Positions 27,048-36,018 are shown, counted from the first letter of the stretch. The stretch: 54,946 nt of DNA from Ruminococcus sp. UBA3280 (GCA_002362175.1 DETU01000072.1:1-54946), one strand, 5' to 3'. Program-made: numbers and translations. The notes: generated by a model not told the origin, from the sequence alone.

Positions 27048-27690
27048 TGCTGTGCTTATATGAATCGCCGAGATATTTGAATTTACTTAAAGGTGCATAT
27101 CTTACAATAGCTTTTCCGTAAATCTGGTCTTTCTTTATAAGACCAATATCAGGATTACGGCTGTCGGAAGAACCGTTTCTGTTGTCGCCCATTACAAAGA
27201 AATATCCCTCGGGAACAGTTATCGGATAGTCAAATACACCGCCGTTTCTGAGTTTTTCCTTTATATACGGTTCGTCAAGTGTTTTTCCGTCAACAATAAC
27301 GTCACCCGTTTCGGGAATTATTTCGACCGTCTGACCGCCTGTTGCAATAACACGCTTTATAATACATTCTTTCAGTGAAGAACCATCAATATTTCTTTCA
27401 ATAATGTTATCGTTTTGGTCAAGAAGATATGCCATATCATTATCTATAACAACTATATCTCCGTATGAAATATCGGTATATACAGTAGTCATAAAAATCC
27501 TGTCATTATCCTGAAGCGTATTTGTCATTGAAGTACCGACAACGTTTACAGGGTGCAGAATATAAGTAAAAATCATTACAATAACAAAAACCGTGATTAA
27601 GGTAGATTCAATAATTTCCACGATATCACCGAGAAGCTTGTTTCCTGATTTATTTGTTTCGCTTGGATTTATTTCAACATTTTCTTCCAT
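27040..27690 (-). CDS. lepB: Signal peptidase I, first copy
   Basis: A 216-residue type I signal peptidase with the same layout: a membrane segment (about 22-46), Ser in VVGTSMTNTL, Lys in IIKRVIATGGQ and the GDNRNGSSDSR box. The copy differs from its neighbour by an insertion of about 20 residues between Ser and Lys and by much of its sequence, so this is an old duplication and the two may differ in substrate preference. GGTGTCAC-type sequence precedes ATG 27690; the rplS terminator lies upstream. Confidence 0.95.
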   Translation of the reverse strand: MEENVEINPSETNKSGNKLLGDIVEIIESTLITVFVIVMIFTYILHPVNVVGTSMTNTLQDNDRIFMTTVYTDISYGDIVVIDNDMAYLLDQNDNIIERNIDGSSLKECIIKRVIATGGQTVEIIPETGDVIVDGKTLDEPYIKEKLRNGGVFDYPITVPEGYFFVMGDNRNGSSDSRNPDIGLIKKDQIYGKAIVRYAPLSKFKYLGDSYKHSNE

Positions 27691-27760
27691 AGTGACACCT
27701 CATAACATAAAAATTGCAAAGTCCTTTTCCATGACGGAATCAAACTTCATAATATTAGCA

Positions 27761-27782
27761 AAAAAGGGACTTCAAGTCCCTT
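27761..27782 (-). terminator. Terminator of rplS
   Basis: Minus strand AAGGGACTT pairs with AAGTCCCTT and is followed by six T. It separates rplS from the signal peptidase genes, although some read-through into them is likely because no strong promoter is visible in the gap. Confidence 0.8.
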
Positions 27783-27836
27783 GCGGAGATAGACGGGACA
27801 GGCAGAATGAACTGCCTGAACCCAGTCATCAGCCTT

Positions 27837-28181
27837 TTAGCGTATCTGTTCCTTAACCTTAGCAGCCTTGCCGACTCTGTCTCTGAGGTAGTAAAGCTTA
27901 GCTCTGCGGACTTTACCGTGTCTTATAACTTCTACCTTGTCAACAGCAGGTGAGTGAACGGGGAAAACTCTCTCGATACCGCAACCGTGGGAAACACGTC
28001 TTACAGTGAAAGTTTCGCTGATACCGCCGTGCTTCTTAGCGATAACAGTACCCTCAAAAACTTGAATACGGCTCTTTTCGCCTTCCTTAATCTGTACGTG
28101 AACCTTTACAGTGTCACCTACATTAAATTCAGGAACGTTTTCCTTCATGCTTGAATCGCTGATTAACTTGAGTGCATCCAT
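27837..28181 (-). CDS. rplS: 50S ribosomal protein L19
   Basis: A 114-residue L19 with the family segments FNVGDTVKVHVQIKEG, RIQVFEGTVIAKKHGG and ERVFPVHSPAVDKVEVIRHGKVRRAKLYYLRDR. L19 sits at the interface of the two ribosomal subunits. AGGAGG lies directly upstream of ATG 28181, preceded by a structured leader and a promoter, so it is expressed as a single-gene unit. Confidence 0.98.
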   Translation of the reverse strand: MDALKLISDSSMKENVPEFNVGDTVKVHVQIKEGEKSRIQVFEGTVIAKKHGGISETFTVRRVSHGCGIERVFPVHSPAVDKVEVIRHGKVRRAKLYYLRDRVGKAAKVKEQIR

Positions 28182-28203
28182 TTTTATTTCCTCCTAAAAT
28201 TTT

Positions 28204-28285
28204 CGGACATTCTTGTTATGGACAACAGCGGACTGTCCGGTTTAATGTCTTACGGCATTAACTCTCGTCTGAAAAAACACAGACG
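28204..28285 (-). ncRNA. Structured 5' leader of rplS, probable L19 leader
   Basis: Between promoter and rplS, the minus-strand RNA can form three successive stems: CGTCTG with CAGACG (28280-28285 and 28266-28271), TTAATG with CATTAA (28256-28261 and 28242-28247), and CGGACA with TGTCCG (28234-28239 and 28204-28209) around a long loop. Ribosomal-protein leaders before rplS are known in Firmicutes and usually mediate feedback by the protein. Membership of that RNA family is inferred from position and structure only. Confidence 0.55.
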
Positions 28286-28303
28286 GATTTCAAATGCTTT
28301 TAT

Positions 28304-28332
28304 ATCATATCACACTTTGAAAAAAAATGCAA
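28304..28332 (-). promoter_or_regulatory. Promoter of rplS
   Basis: Minus strand TTGCAT (28327-28332), 17 bases, TATGAT (28304-28309), with TGA before the -10. Confidence 0.75.
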
Positions 28333-28338
28333 GTGTTT

Positions 28339-28992
28339 TCATGAAAAAATTTCATTATTTTCGCAAAAAATTCCCGTACGCCTGATTTTCGCCGTTTCAA
28401 AAGGCATATCACAGGACTTTTTCAGTGCCTCAAAAAAGAGTGACGGATTATAATTTGTCTGAGTTCCTGCCGGAAGTCTCATCACCATATCAACGGATTT
28501 TCCGTTAATTTCACATGAAATTATTTCCATATCGGATTTTATGTCAACGGTTTTAATGCCTTTTTTTGTCTTTTTTTCAATAAGAATCTTTTCCCGATTT
28601 ATGAGACTTTTTATATCGTTCATAAGCGATTCGGGATTATCGGAAATGAGACTGAAACTGTATTCTGCATTTGTGATTGCTGTTACTTTAAGTTTCCGTT
28701 CTGCAACAGAAATAATTTTCATGCCTTCAGGCATAACCGCATTGAGACGGTCACGCACTTCATTAAGCGGTACATCTTCATTCAGATTAAAATCAAGTAT
28801 TTCACAGTCGCTTTCATATCCTAAAGACAAAGCAAGTGCAAAGGAAAAATAAGGGTGGGAATGAAAGCCTTCCGTGTACCATATCGGAAGCCCCGAACGC
28901 CTGAAAGTACGGAGCATACAGCGGTTAAGGTCGAGGTGTGAAATATACTTTGCACGGTCTTTTTTACTGAATACTGCTCTTAATCTAATCAA
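28339..28992 (-). CDS. DUF2344 protein (TIGR03936, radical SAM-linked)
   Basis: A 217-residue protein of the DUF2344 family, recognised by its start (MIRLRAVFSKKDRAKYISHLDLNR) and by GFHSHPYFSFALALSLGYES. Such proteins are found fused to, or beside, the large radical SAM protein encoded directly upstream; the joint function is unknown. The start is TTG at 28992, with GGGGGA upstream. It overlaps the upstream gene by eight bases, so the two are coupled. In other genomes the pair often precedes RNase G and rplU; here a terminal convergent gap follows. Confidence 0.88.
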   Translation of the reverse strand: MIRLRAVFSKKDRAKYISHLDLNRCMLRTFRRSGLPIWYTEGFHSHPYFSFALALSLGYESDCEILDFNLNEDVPLNEVRDRLNAVMPEGMKIISVAERKLKVTAITNAEYSFSLISDNPESLMNDIKSLINREKILIEKKTKKGIKTVDIKSDMEIISCEINGKSVDMVMRLPAGTQTNYNPSLFFEALKKSCDMPFETAKIRRTGIFCENNEIFS

Positions 28993-30826
28993 AACATCTT
29001 CCCCCTATCTCCTTGTTTACTCCACAGCCTGAACATTTCAGACGGCAGTGCGGTGTAGTAACTGCCTCATGGGCTGTCTTGTTTTCACGGACAAAAAATT
29101 CATGTGAAACATAATAGTCAAGATGTCCCCAAGGCAGTATTTCGTCGTATTCAATACGCCTGTTTGCATAGAATGAGGGGTCAACTCCACATTCTTCAAA
29201 AGCTTCAAGCCACTTGTCAAAACGATAATGTTCGCCCCAGCTGTCAAACTTACAGCCTTTTTTCCATGCAGTGTAAACAACGTCACACAAACGGCGGTCA
29301 CCTTTTGCAAGAACAGCCTCTAAAATACTTACATCTGCGTCATGATAGCTTACTTTTACACGTTTCTTATTGACAGAATCAAGAAGAAGTTTCTGTTTAT
29401 GTTCAATCATTTTTCTTGTGTCCTGCGGTTCAAACTGAAACGGGGTGAACGGTTTCGGAACAAAAGTCGCACAGCTTACGGAAATCTGCACTCCCCTGCC
29501 TTTCGGACGATTTTCCATAGTATAGAACAAATCAATTATACGCTGTGCAAGTTCTGCAATACCTTTAATATCTTCATCTGTCTCGGTAGGAAGTCCCATC
29601 ATGAAATAAAGCTTTACCGAAGAATATCCGCCCTCAAACGCAATACGGCAAGTATTCATTATCTCATCTTCACTTACGTTCTTGTTTATAACATCACGCA
29701 GACGTTGAGTACTTGCTTCAGGTGCAAAAGTAAGACCCGACTTGCGTATTCTCTTGATTTTTTCAAGAAGTTCCTCTGAAAAGTTGTCCACTCTCAGAGA
29801 CGGAAGTGAAAGATTAATTTTTTCACCTGCTGTATATGTTAAAAGTTTTGTAAGCATTGGGTCTATTTCAGAATGGTCGCTCGTACTCAATGAAGCAAGC
29901 GAAACTTCATCATAACCTGTATTTTCACACAGGCACTTTGTCTGCTCTACAATGGTATCAGTATGTTTTTCACGTAAAGGACGGTAAATAAATCCCGCCT
30001 GACAGAATCTGCAACCCCTCAGACACCCCCTAAGTACTTCTACTGATACACGGTCGTGAACTATTTCGGTAAACGGCACAACAAAATTTTCAGGATAATA
30101 CACCTTGTCAAAATCCTTTATTATACGTTTTTTAACTGTTTCTGGAGCATTGTACGTCACTTCAAGACGTTCAATTGTGCCGTCGTCCTTATAGTGAAAT
30201 TTATAAAATTCAGGAACATAAATTCCCTCTATATGACAGGCTTTCCGCAGAAATTCCTTTCTTGAAGCACCCTGTTTTTTCATTTCGTGATATAAGTCCA
30301 TAAGTTCAAGGTTTACTTCCTCTCCCTCACCAAGAATAAACAGGTCAAAGAAGTCTGCAAGCGGTTCGGGGTTACAGACACAAGGACCTCCGGCAACAAC
30401 TATCTGCGTGAGTTTTTCTGTACGGTCACGGGCAAATATCGGTATTCCTGCCAAATCAAGCATATTCAGAACATTTGTGTATGAAAGTTCATACTGCATT
30501 GTAAAACCTATGAAATCAAAGTCTTTTATCGGGTCAAGACTTTCAAGTGCATAAAGCGGAATGTCATTCTGACGCATTATGTTTTCAAAGTCCTCAGACG
30601 GTGCAAAACATCTTTCACACCAGTAATTTTCCCTCTCATTTGTAAGAGAATACAATATTTTCATACCCAGATGCGACATACCTATGTCATAGGTATCAGG
30701 AAAACAAAACGCAAAACGAACATCTACCTTTGATTTGTCTTTTATAACACTACCTACTTCACCGCCTATATATCTTGACGGTTTCTGAATTTCAAGCAGG
30801 TGTTTTTCTATTTTCTCCCTTAACAT
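28985..30826 (-). CDS. Radical SAM protein of the TIGR03960 type
   Basis: A 613-residue protein. The N-terminal half (about 1-230) resembles a B12-binding-like Rossmann domain (VRFAFCFPDTYDIGMSHLGMKILY). The radical SAM core follows, with the Fe-S motif CLRGCRFCQ in EVLRGCLRGCRFCQAGFIYRP near residue 265. The C-terminal end is Cys-rich (CRLKCSGCG). The product is cytosolic. The substrate is unknown; close association with DUF2344 is conserved across Firmicutes. ATG 30826 follows GGAGGAATAA. Confidence 0.9.
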   Translation of the reverse strand: MLREKIEKHLLEIQKPSRYIGGEVGSVIKDKSKVDVRFAFCFPDTYDIGMSHLGMKILYSLTNERENYWCERCFAPSEDFENIMRQNDIPLYALESLDPIKDFDFIGFTMQYELSYTNVLNMLDLAGIPIFARDRTEKLTQIVVAGGPCVCNPEPLADFFDLFILGEGEEVNLELMDLYHEMKKQGASRKEFLRKACHIEGIYVPEFYKFHYKDDGTIERLEVTYNAPETVKKRIIKDFDKVYYPENFVVPFTEIVHDRVSVEVLRGCLRGCRFCQAGFIYRPLREKHTDTIVEQTKCLCENTGYDEVSLASLSTSDHSEIDPMLTKLLTYTAGEKINLSLPSLRVDNFSEELLEKIKRIRKSGLTFAPEASTQRLRDVINKNVSEDEIMNTCRIAFEGGYSSVKLYFMMGLPTETDEDIKGIAELAQRIIDLFYTMENRPKGRGVQISVSCATFVPKPFTPFQFEPQDTRKMIEHKQKLLLDSVNKKRVKVSYHDADVSILEAVLAKGDRRLCDVVYTAWKKGCKFDSWGEHYRFDKWLEAFEECGVDPSFYANRRIEYDEILPWGHLDYYVSHEFFVRENKTAHEAVTTPHCRLKCSGCGVNKEIGGRCFD

Positions 30827-31408
30827 TTATTCCTCCATACAAAGTATTTTCATTATCTCACTGCTTACAGTATATTCTTTTTCGTGCGGAAGTTTTTCGT
30901 CAGTAAGAATATTTTTATCTTTCAGACTTTTCAGATATTTAACATTATCTGTAATGTCGGTTATTTTCACTATCCAGTCATTTATATAGCGTTCAACCAT
31001 TTTCCCACGAAGTCCGAGCTGAATCGCTCTTATCTGCTGTGGATTGCCGTAAATATCACGGTCAGGGTCAAACTGACATCTTACATCTGATTCGGAAACT
31101 TTCTTCTTCCATTCGTCATATGAAATTCCCATATTCTCACGATATGACGAAACAACGGCATTTTTCAGAATTTCTTCAAAACCCTCTCTTGTGATGTCAA
31201 TTGCAAGTATATGCTCCTGATTTTCCTTTTCCGCCCAGCCTGAACGGTACATTATCCAAAGAAAAGACGGTTTTATCCATGTCATACGTTCTCTTTTGAA
31301 AGACTTCCCGAATGTACCGAGTTTTACTGCTTCACAGGCTATACGTTCATTGAAAGCCTGATACACCCTTATGGTTTTATCATCATAGACTGCATTTATT
31401 TTTTTCAT
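30827..31408 (-). CDS. DUF4291 family protein
   Basis: A 193-residue protein matching DUF4291 by the conserved block RVYQAFNERIACEAVKLG and RMTWIKPSFLWIMYRSGWA. Biochemical function is not established. The gene overlaps cdd by four bases and ends one base before the radical SAM gene, so it is tightly embedded in the operon. It looks intact. Confidence 0.85.
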   Translation of the reverse strand: MKKINAVYDDKTIRVYQAFNERIACEAVKLGTFGKSFKRERMTWIKPSFLWIMYRSGWAEKENQEHILAIDITREGFEEILKNAVVSSYRENMGISYDEWKKKVSESDVRCQFDPDRDIYGNPQQIRAIQLGLRGKMVERYINDWIVKITDITDNVKYLKSLKDKNILTDEKLPHEKEYTVSSEIMKILCMEE

Positions 31409-31797
31409 AAAATATTCTCCATACTGAATTTTTTTGGCATAAAATCCGAAAGTTTATAAACTCCGTCTGAAAGTACAATCATAAAATCGTCGTCACAGAA
31501 CTCCGAAAGAACCTGCAAACAAGCTCCGCAAGGAATACACGGTTTTGAAAAGTCACCGTCCGAACTTCCTGCAACAGCAATTGCTTTAAAGTCCCTGAAT
31601 CCCGAAGAAACAGCCTTTAAAACTGCCGTGCGTTCAGCACATACCGTCATTGAATACGACGAATTTTCTACATTACAGCCCGTGAAAATCTGTCCGTCCT
31701 CAGTAAGAAGAACCGCACCTACTTTAAAATTACTGTAGGGTGCATAGGCCTTTCCGGCAGATTTTACCGCCATTTCAAAAAAATCGGCATTTGTCAT
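31405..31797 (-). CDS. cdd: Cytidine deaminase
   Basis: A 130-residue homotetrameric-type cytidine deaminase of pyrimidine salvage. The catalytic Glu and the first zinc Cys lie in VCAERTAVLKA, and the other two zinc ligands in PCIPCGACLQ. NVENSSYS is the ribose-binding segment. GGGTGAT precedes the start. Confidence 0.96.
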   Translation of the reverse strand: MTNADFFEMAVKSAGKAYAPYSNFKVGAVLLTEDGQIFTGCNVENSSYSMTVCAERTAVLKAVSSGFRDFKAIAVAGSSDGDFSKPCIPCGACLQVLSEFCDDDFMIVLSDGVYKLSDFMPKKFSMENIL

Positions 31798-31806
31798 AAT
31801 ATCACC

Positions 31807-32007
31807 CTAATTCTTTCCGACCTTACGCTTTTTACCGTCGGGAGTCATTATGTATGTATTATCAAGCTGTGCAGAAAGATTTCCGACAACCGACTGTCTG
31901 TACTCATTTCGGAGTGCTGTCTGTTCTACTTTTTCTTCTTCCGTAAGACCCTCCGTCTTTGATTTTCTTGCAAGTTCGTTTATACGGTCAATTTTTTTCT
32001 GATTCAC
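31807..32007 (-). CDS. DUF896 family small protein
   Basis: A 66-residue protein of the DUF896 (YnzC-like) family: a helical hairpin (INELARKSKTEGLTEEEK, then QTALRNEYRQS) and a tail with IMTPDGKKRKVG. Family function is not firmly known. The start codon is GTG at 32007, with AAGAGGTG upstream. It is first in the operon that continues with cdd. Confidence 0.9.
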   Translation of the reverse strand: MNQKKIDRINELARKSKTEGLTEEEKVEQTALRNEYRQSVVGNLSAQLDNTYIMTPDGKKRKVGKN

Positions 32008-32038
32008 AAAAAAACACCTCTTAATAAAATTTTCTTCA

Positions 32039-32067
32039 ATTATACCACGTATTCACAAATATTTCAA
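32039..32067 (-). promoter_or_regulatory. Promoter of the DUF896-cdd-radical SAM operon
   Basis: Minus strand TTGAAA (32062-32067), 17 bases, TATAAT (32039-32044), with the TGG extended -10. Confidence 0.85.
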
Positions 32068-32100
32068 GTATTGCCACTGGATTTTTATTTTTTTATGTGC

Positions 32101-32106
32101 TATAAT
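32101..32106 (+). promoter_or_regulatory. Extended -10 promoter of the SDR gene
   Basis: TGTGC precedes a perfect TATAAT. The -35 region (TGGATT at 17-base spacing) is poor, so the extended -10 probably carries the promoter. Confidence 0.65.
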
Positions 32107-32136
32107 ATAAAATACAAATCATGAAAGGAGAATTAT

Positions 32137-32856
32137 ATGAAGAAAAAAGCTGTTGTTACAGGCGGTACGGGCGGAATAGGTCAGGCAATATGCAGGAGAC
32201 TTGCCAATGAGGGTTATTATCTAATAGTAAATTATTTTAACTCAGAAGAAAAAGCAATGAAACTTGCCGAGGAAATAAACGGAAGAGCCGTTAAATTTGA
32301 CGTTTCTGACGTTGATTCGGTAAATATCAAATTTATGGAAATTACCGGTTTAAACGGAGACATCGACCTGCTTGTAAATAATGCGGGAATTTCCGAAATT
32401 GACCTTTTTACAACAATTCCACGTAACAAATCAGAAAATATAATGAGTATAAATCTTGGCGGTACGCTTAACTGTTCCCGTGCGGTTCTGCCTTCCATGA
32501 TAAGAAGAAAAACAGGTTGTATTATTAATATTTCGTCAATGTGGGGACAGGTAGGTGCATCGTGTGAAGTAGACTATTCAGCTTCAAAAGCTGGAATAAT
32601 AGGTTTCACAAAAGCACTTGCAAAAGAGGTGGCACCGTCGGGAATACGTGTCAACTGCGTTTCTCCGGGTTTCATAATGACAGAAATGAACAGACGTTTT
32701 ACAGATGAGGAACTTGAAAGCATAAAGGAAGAAATTCCGCTCGGATTTTTCGGAGCTCCCGAACACGTCGCCGACGCAGTGGCTTTTCTCTCGTCAGATA
32801 AGGCAGAATATATCACAGGACAGGTTCTTGCCGTAAACGGCGGTATGGTAATTTAA
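32137..32856 (+). CDS. Short-chain dehydrogenase/reductase (FabG-like)
   Basis: A 239-residue classical SDR. The cofactor motif is GGTGGIGQAI (about residues 8-17), and NNAG is near 82. The catalytic Ser is in IINISSMWG, the Tyr and Lys in DYSASKAG, and SPGFIMTEM follows. Such enzymes reduce 3-oxoacyl-ACP or other ketones with NAD(P)H. No other fatty-acid gene is adjacent, so a true FabG role is not shown. AAAGGAG precedes ATG 32137; an HD hydrolase follows after ten bases. Confidence 0.92.
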   Translation: MKKKAVVTGGTGGIGQAICRRLANEGYYLIVNYFNSEEKAMKLAEEINGRAVKFDVSDVDSVNIKFMEITGLNGDIDLLVNNAGISEIDLFTTIPRNKSENIMSINLGGTLNCSRAVLPSMIRRKTGCIINISSMWGQVGASCEVDYSASKAGIIGFTKALAKEVAPSGIRVNCVSPGFIMTEMNRRFTDEELESIKEEIPLGFFGAPEHVADAVAFLSSDKAEYITGQVLAVNGGMVI

Positions 32857-32866
32857 GGAGGAAATT

Positions 32867-33457
32867 ATGATTAAGGACAGACTTAAAAAACAACTTGAAT
32901 TTATGATTGAACTTGACAAAATGAAAAATCTCTACCGTCAGACTTATGTGCTTCATGAGGACAAAAAGGAAAATGATGCAGAACACAGCTGGCACATTGC
33001 GTTAATGGCGTTCCTGCTGGAAGAATACGCAAATTCACCCGTCAATACTCTTAAAGTCATGAAAATGCTCCTGATTCATGACGTTGTTGAAATAGACGCA
33101 GGAGATACTTACCGTTACGACGCGGAGGGAAACAAAACAAAAGCAGAACGTGAGGAAAAAGCCGCTCAGAGAATTTTCGGTCTGCTTCCCGACGACCAGA
33201 AAAAAGAATTTTACAGCCTTTGGCGTGAGTTTGAGAACTGTGAAACGAACGATGCACGTTTTGCGTCTGTACTTGACAGAATACAGCCAATGTTGCTTAA
33301 TTATACAAAAGGCGGTATCTCATGGCAGGAACATGGTGTTTACAGTAATCAGGTTAAAAGTATCAATATCGGTACAGACGAAATTTCTGAATCCCTTGCC
33401 GAAGTGATAAAAAATATTATTGACGACGCAACGGACAAAGGCTGGCTTAAAATATAG
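32867..33457 (+). CDS. HD-domain phosphohydrolase, YfbR/HDDC2-like
   Basis: A 196-residue HD protein. The metal-binding residues are visible as His in EHSWHIALM, His-Asp in LLIHDVVEIDAGDTY, and a later Asp in SVLDRIQPM. The closest known relatives are 5'-deoxynucleotidases such as YfbR and human HDDC2, so a nucleotide salvage or house-cleaning role is likely. AAGGAGG lies between it and the SDR gene, showing co-transcription. Confidence 0.9.
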   Translation: MIKDRLKKQLEFMIELDKMKNLYRQTYVLHEDKKENDAEHSWHIALMAFLLEEYANSPVNTLKVMKMLLIHDVVEIDAGDTYRYDAEGNKTKAEREEKAAQRIFGLLPDDQKKEFYSLWREFENCETNDARFASVLDRIQPMLLNYTKGGISWQEHGVYSNQVKSINIGTDEISESLAEVIKNIIDDATDKGWLKI

Positions 33458-33552
33458 TTTGGTCATATTTCATAATTTTCAGTTTGTTTTTACGTGCAAG
33501 ATTACCAAAGCGACGAATTTCGTGATAAAAAGATGATATTTTTTTATACAGC

Positions 33553-33581
33553 TTGAACTTTTTTTGTACTTATGATATTAT
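33553..33581 (+). promoter_or_regulatory. Promoter of the LTA synthase-like gene
   Basis: TTGAAC (33553-33558), 17 bases, TATTAT (33576-33581), with TGA before the -10. Confidence 0.75.
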
Positions 33582-33616
33582 ATAAGTCAAATTATAAATT
33601 ATAGGGAGGATATTTA

Positions 33617-35470
33617 ATGGCTACAGATACAAAAGAAAAGAAAACCTTTAAAGAACGGTTCAAATCTTTTCAGGAAAAACACAGTAAGCAGACAGACCTG
33701 CACCCGAAAATAAATCTTGCAATTCTGCTGATTTTTCCGCTCTTTATATGCACTATGGCTGAAGTCAATCAGTTCAAAGGTTTTACGCCTTATTTTGATT
33801 TCTGGATTAACCGTCCGACAGTCATGATTTTTGACATATTCCTTACATCTATAGTATTCCTGTTCCTGCTTGCACTTTTCCGCTCGGGCTGGATTTCAAT
33901 TGCGGTACAGAGTGTTGTCTATATGGCTCTAAGTATTACCGAACTTTTCAAATACGGAACTAACGGAAATCATCTCATACTTTCCGACATGAAACTTTTC
34001 CGCAGTGTAAAAAGTCTCAAATCGTTCGCATACATAAAAATAACACCACGGCTTGTTATATATTGCCTTATAGTAATAGCTTTTATCGCCCTTGCTTTCT
34101 ATTTCAACCCTAAATTTAAACTGAGACCCTCAAGACGTGCTATAACAGCCTGTGCGTGTGTTGTTCCCTGTGCAGCACTGATTTTCACGCCTGCTTTCTA
34201 TTCCCCTGTCTACAAAATATTCGGTGTTGACACCACAGCCGCAACAAATACATTCAAACTTAATGAAAAATTCAACAGCAACAGTTTCCTTGCTTTTATA
34301 GTTCAGACCGCCTCAGAAAGTTATGCAAACCGTCTTACAGAACCTGAAAACTATGACGACGAACACGTAAGCGATATTGTTGAAGAAACACAAAGCAAAA
34401 ACTATGATTTCAACGGCGGTAAGAAACCCAATGTTATAGTTGTAATGAGTGAATCCTATGCGGATTTCAGAGTATTCGACGAGCTTGACATTGACAAAAA
34501 ATATTATGAGGGCTTCGATAAAGCAAGAGAAGAAGGATTTGCAGGTACTACAATTACCCCTACTTATGCAAGCTGGACGGTACGTTCTGAATTTGAACTC
34601 CTTTTCGGTCTGCCCGTTCGTGGTATCAATACCCCGAATATGCCTCAGAGAGAACTTGCCGACCGTGAACAGCCCGCACTTGCCCAGTATTACAAAAGCT
34701 GGGGTTATTCAACTGCTTATGTCCACCCTTTCCAGAGCGGATTTTACAGCAGGTCACGTATTTACGGAAAATTCGGATTTGATAAAATGATTTTCCATAA
34801 TGACCAAATGGGCGAAACCGATTTCACCGTTCCCGTTGAACACTTCGGAACTTACATGGACGACAAAACTGTCTACAATCAGCTTATTGACCTCGTAAAA
34901 ACCACTGATGACCCCATCTACATTCACACAACTACAATGCAGAATCATCAGCCATACAATCAAGAAGAAGACCCGAACGACGAATTTACAAACTACCTTA
35001 CATGGATTCAGCATACAAATGAAGGTCTTACAGAATTTCTTGATAATCTGAAAAAGATTGACGAACCTACTCTCGTATTTTTCGTGGGTGACCATTTCCC
35101 GTCACTCAGAGGCGAAACAAGCGTATATAACCAGCTTGGTCTCAACGGTTCAAATTGCAGTGCCTTATATGAACAACATTATTTCCTTTGGAGCAATTAT
35201 GATGCCGACTTCTCGTCAGTACCTGAAGAAAAGATTTCATTCTTCTATATGCCCTATATAATCATGAACGTGATTGACGCTCCGCATGACGCTTTTATTG
35301 ATACAATGATGGAATATATGGAGAAAATTCCTGTTTACTCAGAAGAATACAACAGCGAAGTTGAACGTGACGAGGAACTTGATATGCTTACTTATGACAG
35401 AGTAGTTGGTGATGTTTATTCACCGTGTCCGATACCTGAAGAACTTCTTGAACCGGAAGAGGAGGAGTAA
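33617..35470 (+). CDS. LTA synthase-like membrane sulfatase
   Basis: A 617-residue membrane protein. A charged cytosolic start (1-35) and five membrane helices (to about 215) precede an outside sulfatase-fold domain (about 270-560). The domain has NVIVVMSESYADF (metal-binding Glu), the catalytic Thr in TPTYASWTVRSEFELL, an HPF segment, and VGDHFPS near 490, as in LtaS and phosphoglycerol transferases. It probably transfers glycerol phosphate from phosphatidylglycerol to a surface polymer. The very acidic C-terminus (EELLEPEEEE) is unusual. AGGGAGG precedes the ATG, and the thioesterase gene follows after four bases. Confidence 0.88.
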   Translation: MATDTKEKKTFKERFKSFQEKHSKQTDLHPKINLAILLIFPLFICTMAEVNQFKGFTPYFDFWINRPTVMIFDIFLTSIVFLFLLALFRSGWISIAVQSVVYMALSITELFKYGTNGNHLILSDMKLFRSVKSLKSFAYIKITPRLVIYCLIVIAFIALAFYFNPKFKLRPSRRAITACACVVPCAALIFTPAFYSPVYKIFGVDTTAATNTFKLNEKFNSNSFLAFIVQTASESYANRLTEPENYDDEHVSDIVEETQSKNYDFNGGKKPNVIVVMSESYADFRVFDELDIDKKYYEGFDKAREEGFAGTTITPTYASWTVRSEFELLFGLPVRGINTPNMPQRELADREQPALAQYYKSWGYSTAYVHPFQSGFYSRSRIYGKFGFDKMIFHNDQMGETDFTVPVEHFGTYMDDKTVYNQLIDLVKTTDDPIYIHTTTMQNHQPYNQEEDPNDEFTNYLTWIQHTNEGLTEFLDNLKKIDEPTLVFFVGDHFPSLRGETSVYNQLGLNGSNCSALYEQHYFLWSNYDADFSSVPEEKISFFYMPYIIMNVIDAPHDAFIDTMMEYMEKIPVYSEEYNSEVERDEELDMLTYDRVVGDVYSPCPIPEELLEPEEEE

Positions 35471-35474
35471 AATT

Positions 35475-35867
35475 ATGAAAGAAATAGAACTTAATTCGTC
35501 TGGCAAAGCTGAAATCACGGTTTCAGCAGACAAGCTTGCCGTAAACGTCGGAAGCGGAAGTCTTGAAGTTTTAGCTACTCCCGTTATGATAATGCTTATG
35601 GAAAAATCTGCCTGCAACTGTTTGTCGAAATATCTTGAAAATGACGAAACAACAGTAGGCACAGAAATAAATGTGAAGCACGTTTCCGCTACTCCCGAGG
35701 GAATGAAAGTCTCAGCCGAGGCAGTCCTTACAGAAATAAACGGACGTGAATTTACATTCAGCGTAAAGGCTTACGACGAATCAGGCTTAATCGGTGAAGG
35801 ACAGCACAAACGTTTTCTTGTTTTCGGTGAAAAATTCACTTCAAAAGCAAAAGCGAAATTAAAATAA
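35475..35867 (+). CDS. Hotdog-fold thioesterase, FlK-like
   Basis: A 130-residue single-domain hotdog protein similar to fluoroacetyl-CoA thioesterase-like (FlK) proteins: VGSGSLEVLATPVMIMLMEKSA, then TVGTEINVKHVSATPEGM, then GEGQHKRFLV. The catalytic Thr and Glu equivalents (ATP and MEKSA) are present. The natural acyl-CoA is unknown. The start at 35475 is supported by GGAGGAG overlapping the end of the previous gene; a longer in-frame start inside that gene is less likely. Confidence 0.85.
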   Translation: MKEIELNSSGKAEITVSADKLAVNVGSGSLEVLATPVMIMLMEKSACNCLSKYLENDETTVGTEINVKHVSATPEGMKVSAEAVLTEINGREFTFSVKAYDESGLIGEGQHKRFLVFGEKFTSKAKAKLK

Positions 35868-35878
35868 AATTTCAAATA

Positions 35879-35911
35879 AAAGAACAGGCATGAAGTCTGT
35901 TCTTTTTTCTT
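35879..35911 (+). terminator. Terminator after the thioesterase gene
   Basis: AAAGAACAG (35879-35887) pairs with CTGTTCTTT (35897-35905), and the T-tract continues. Confidence 0.88.
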
Positions 35912-36018
35912 ATATTTCACAATAATCACTGTTTTTTTCTGTATGTTATCATGTTCTTATCACATAAGTGTTTATAATTATAAATATGAAAATAAAGACC
36001 ACGGAAAGGAAAATCCTT

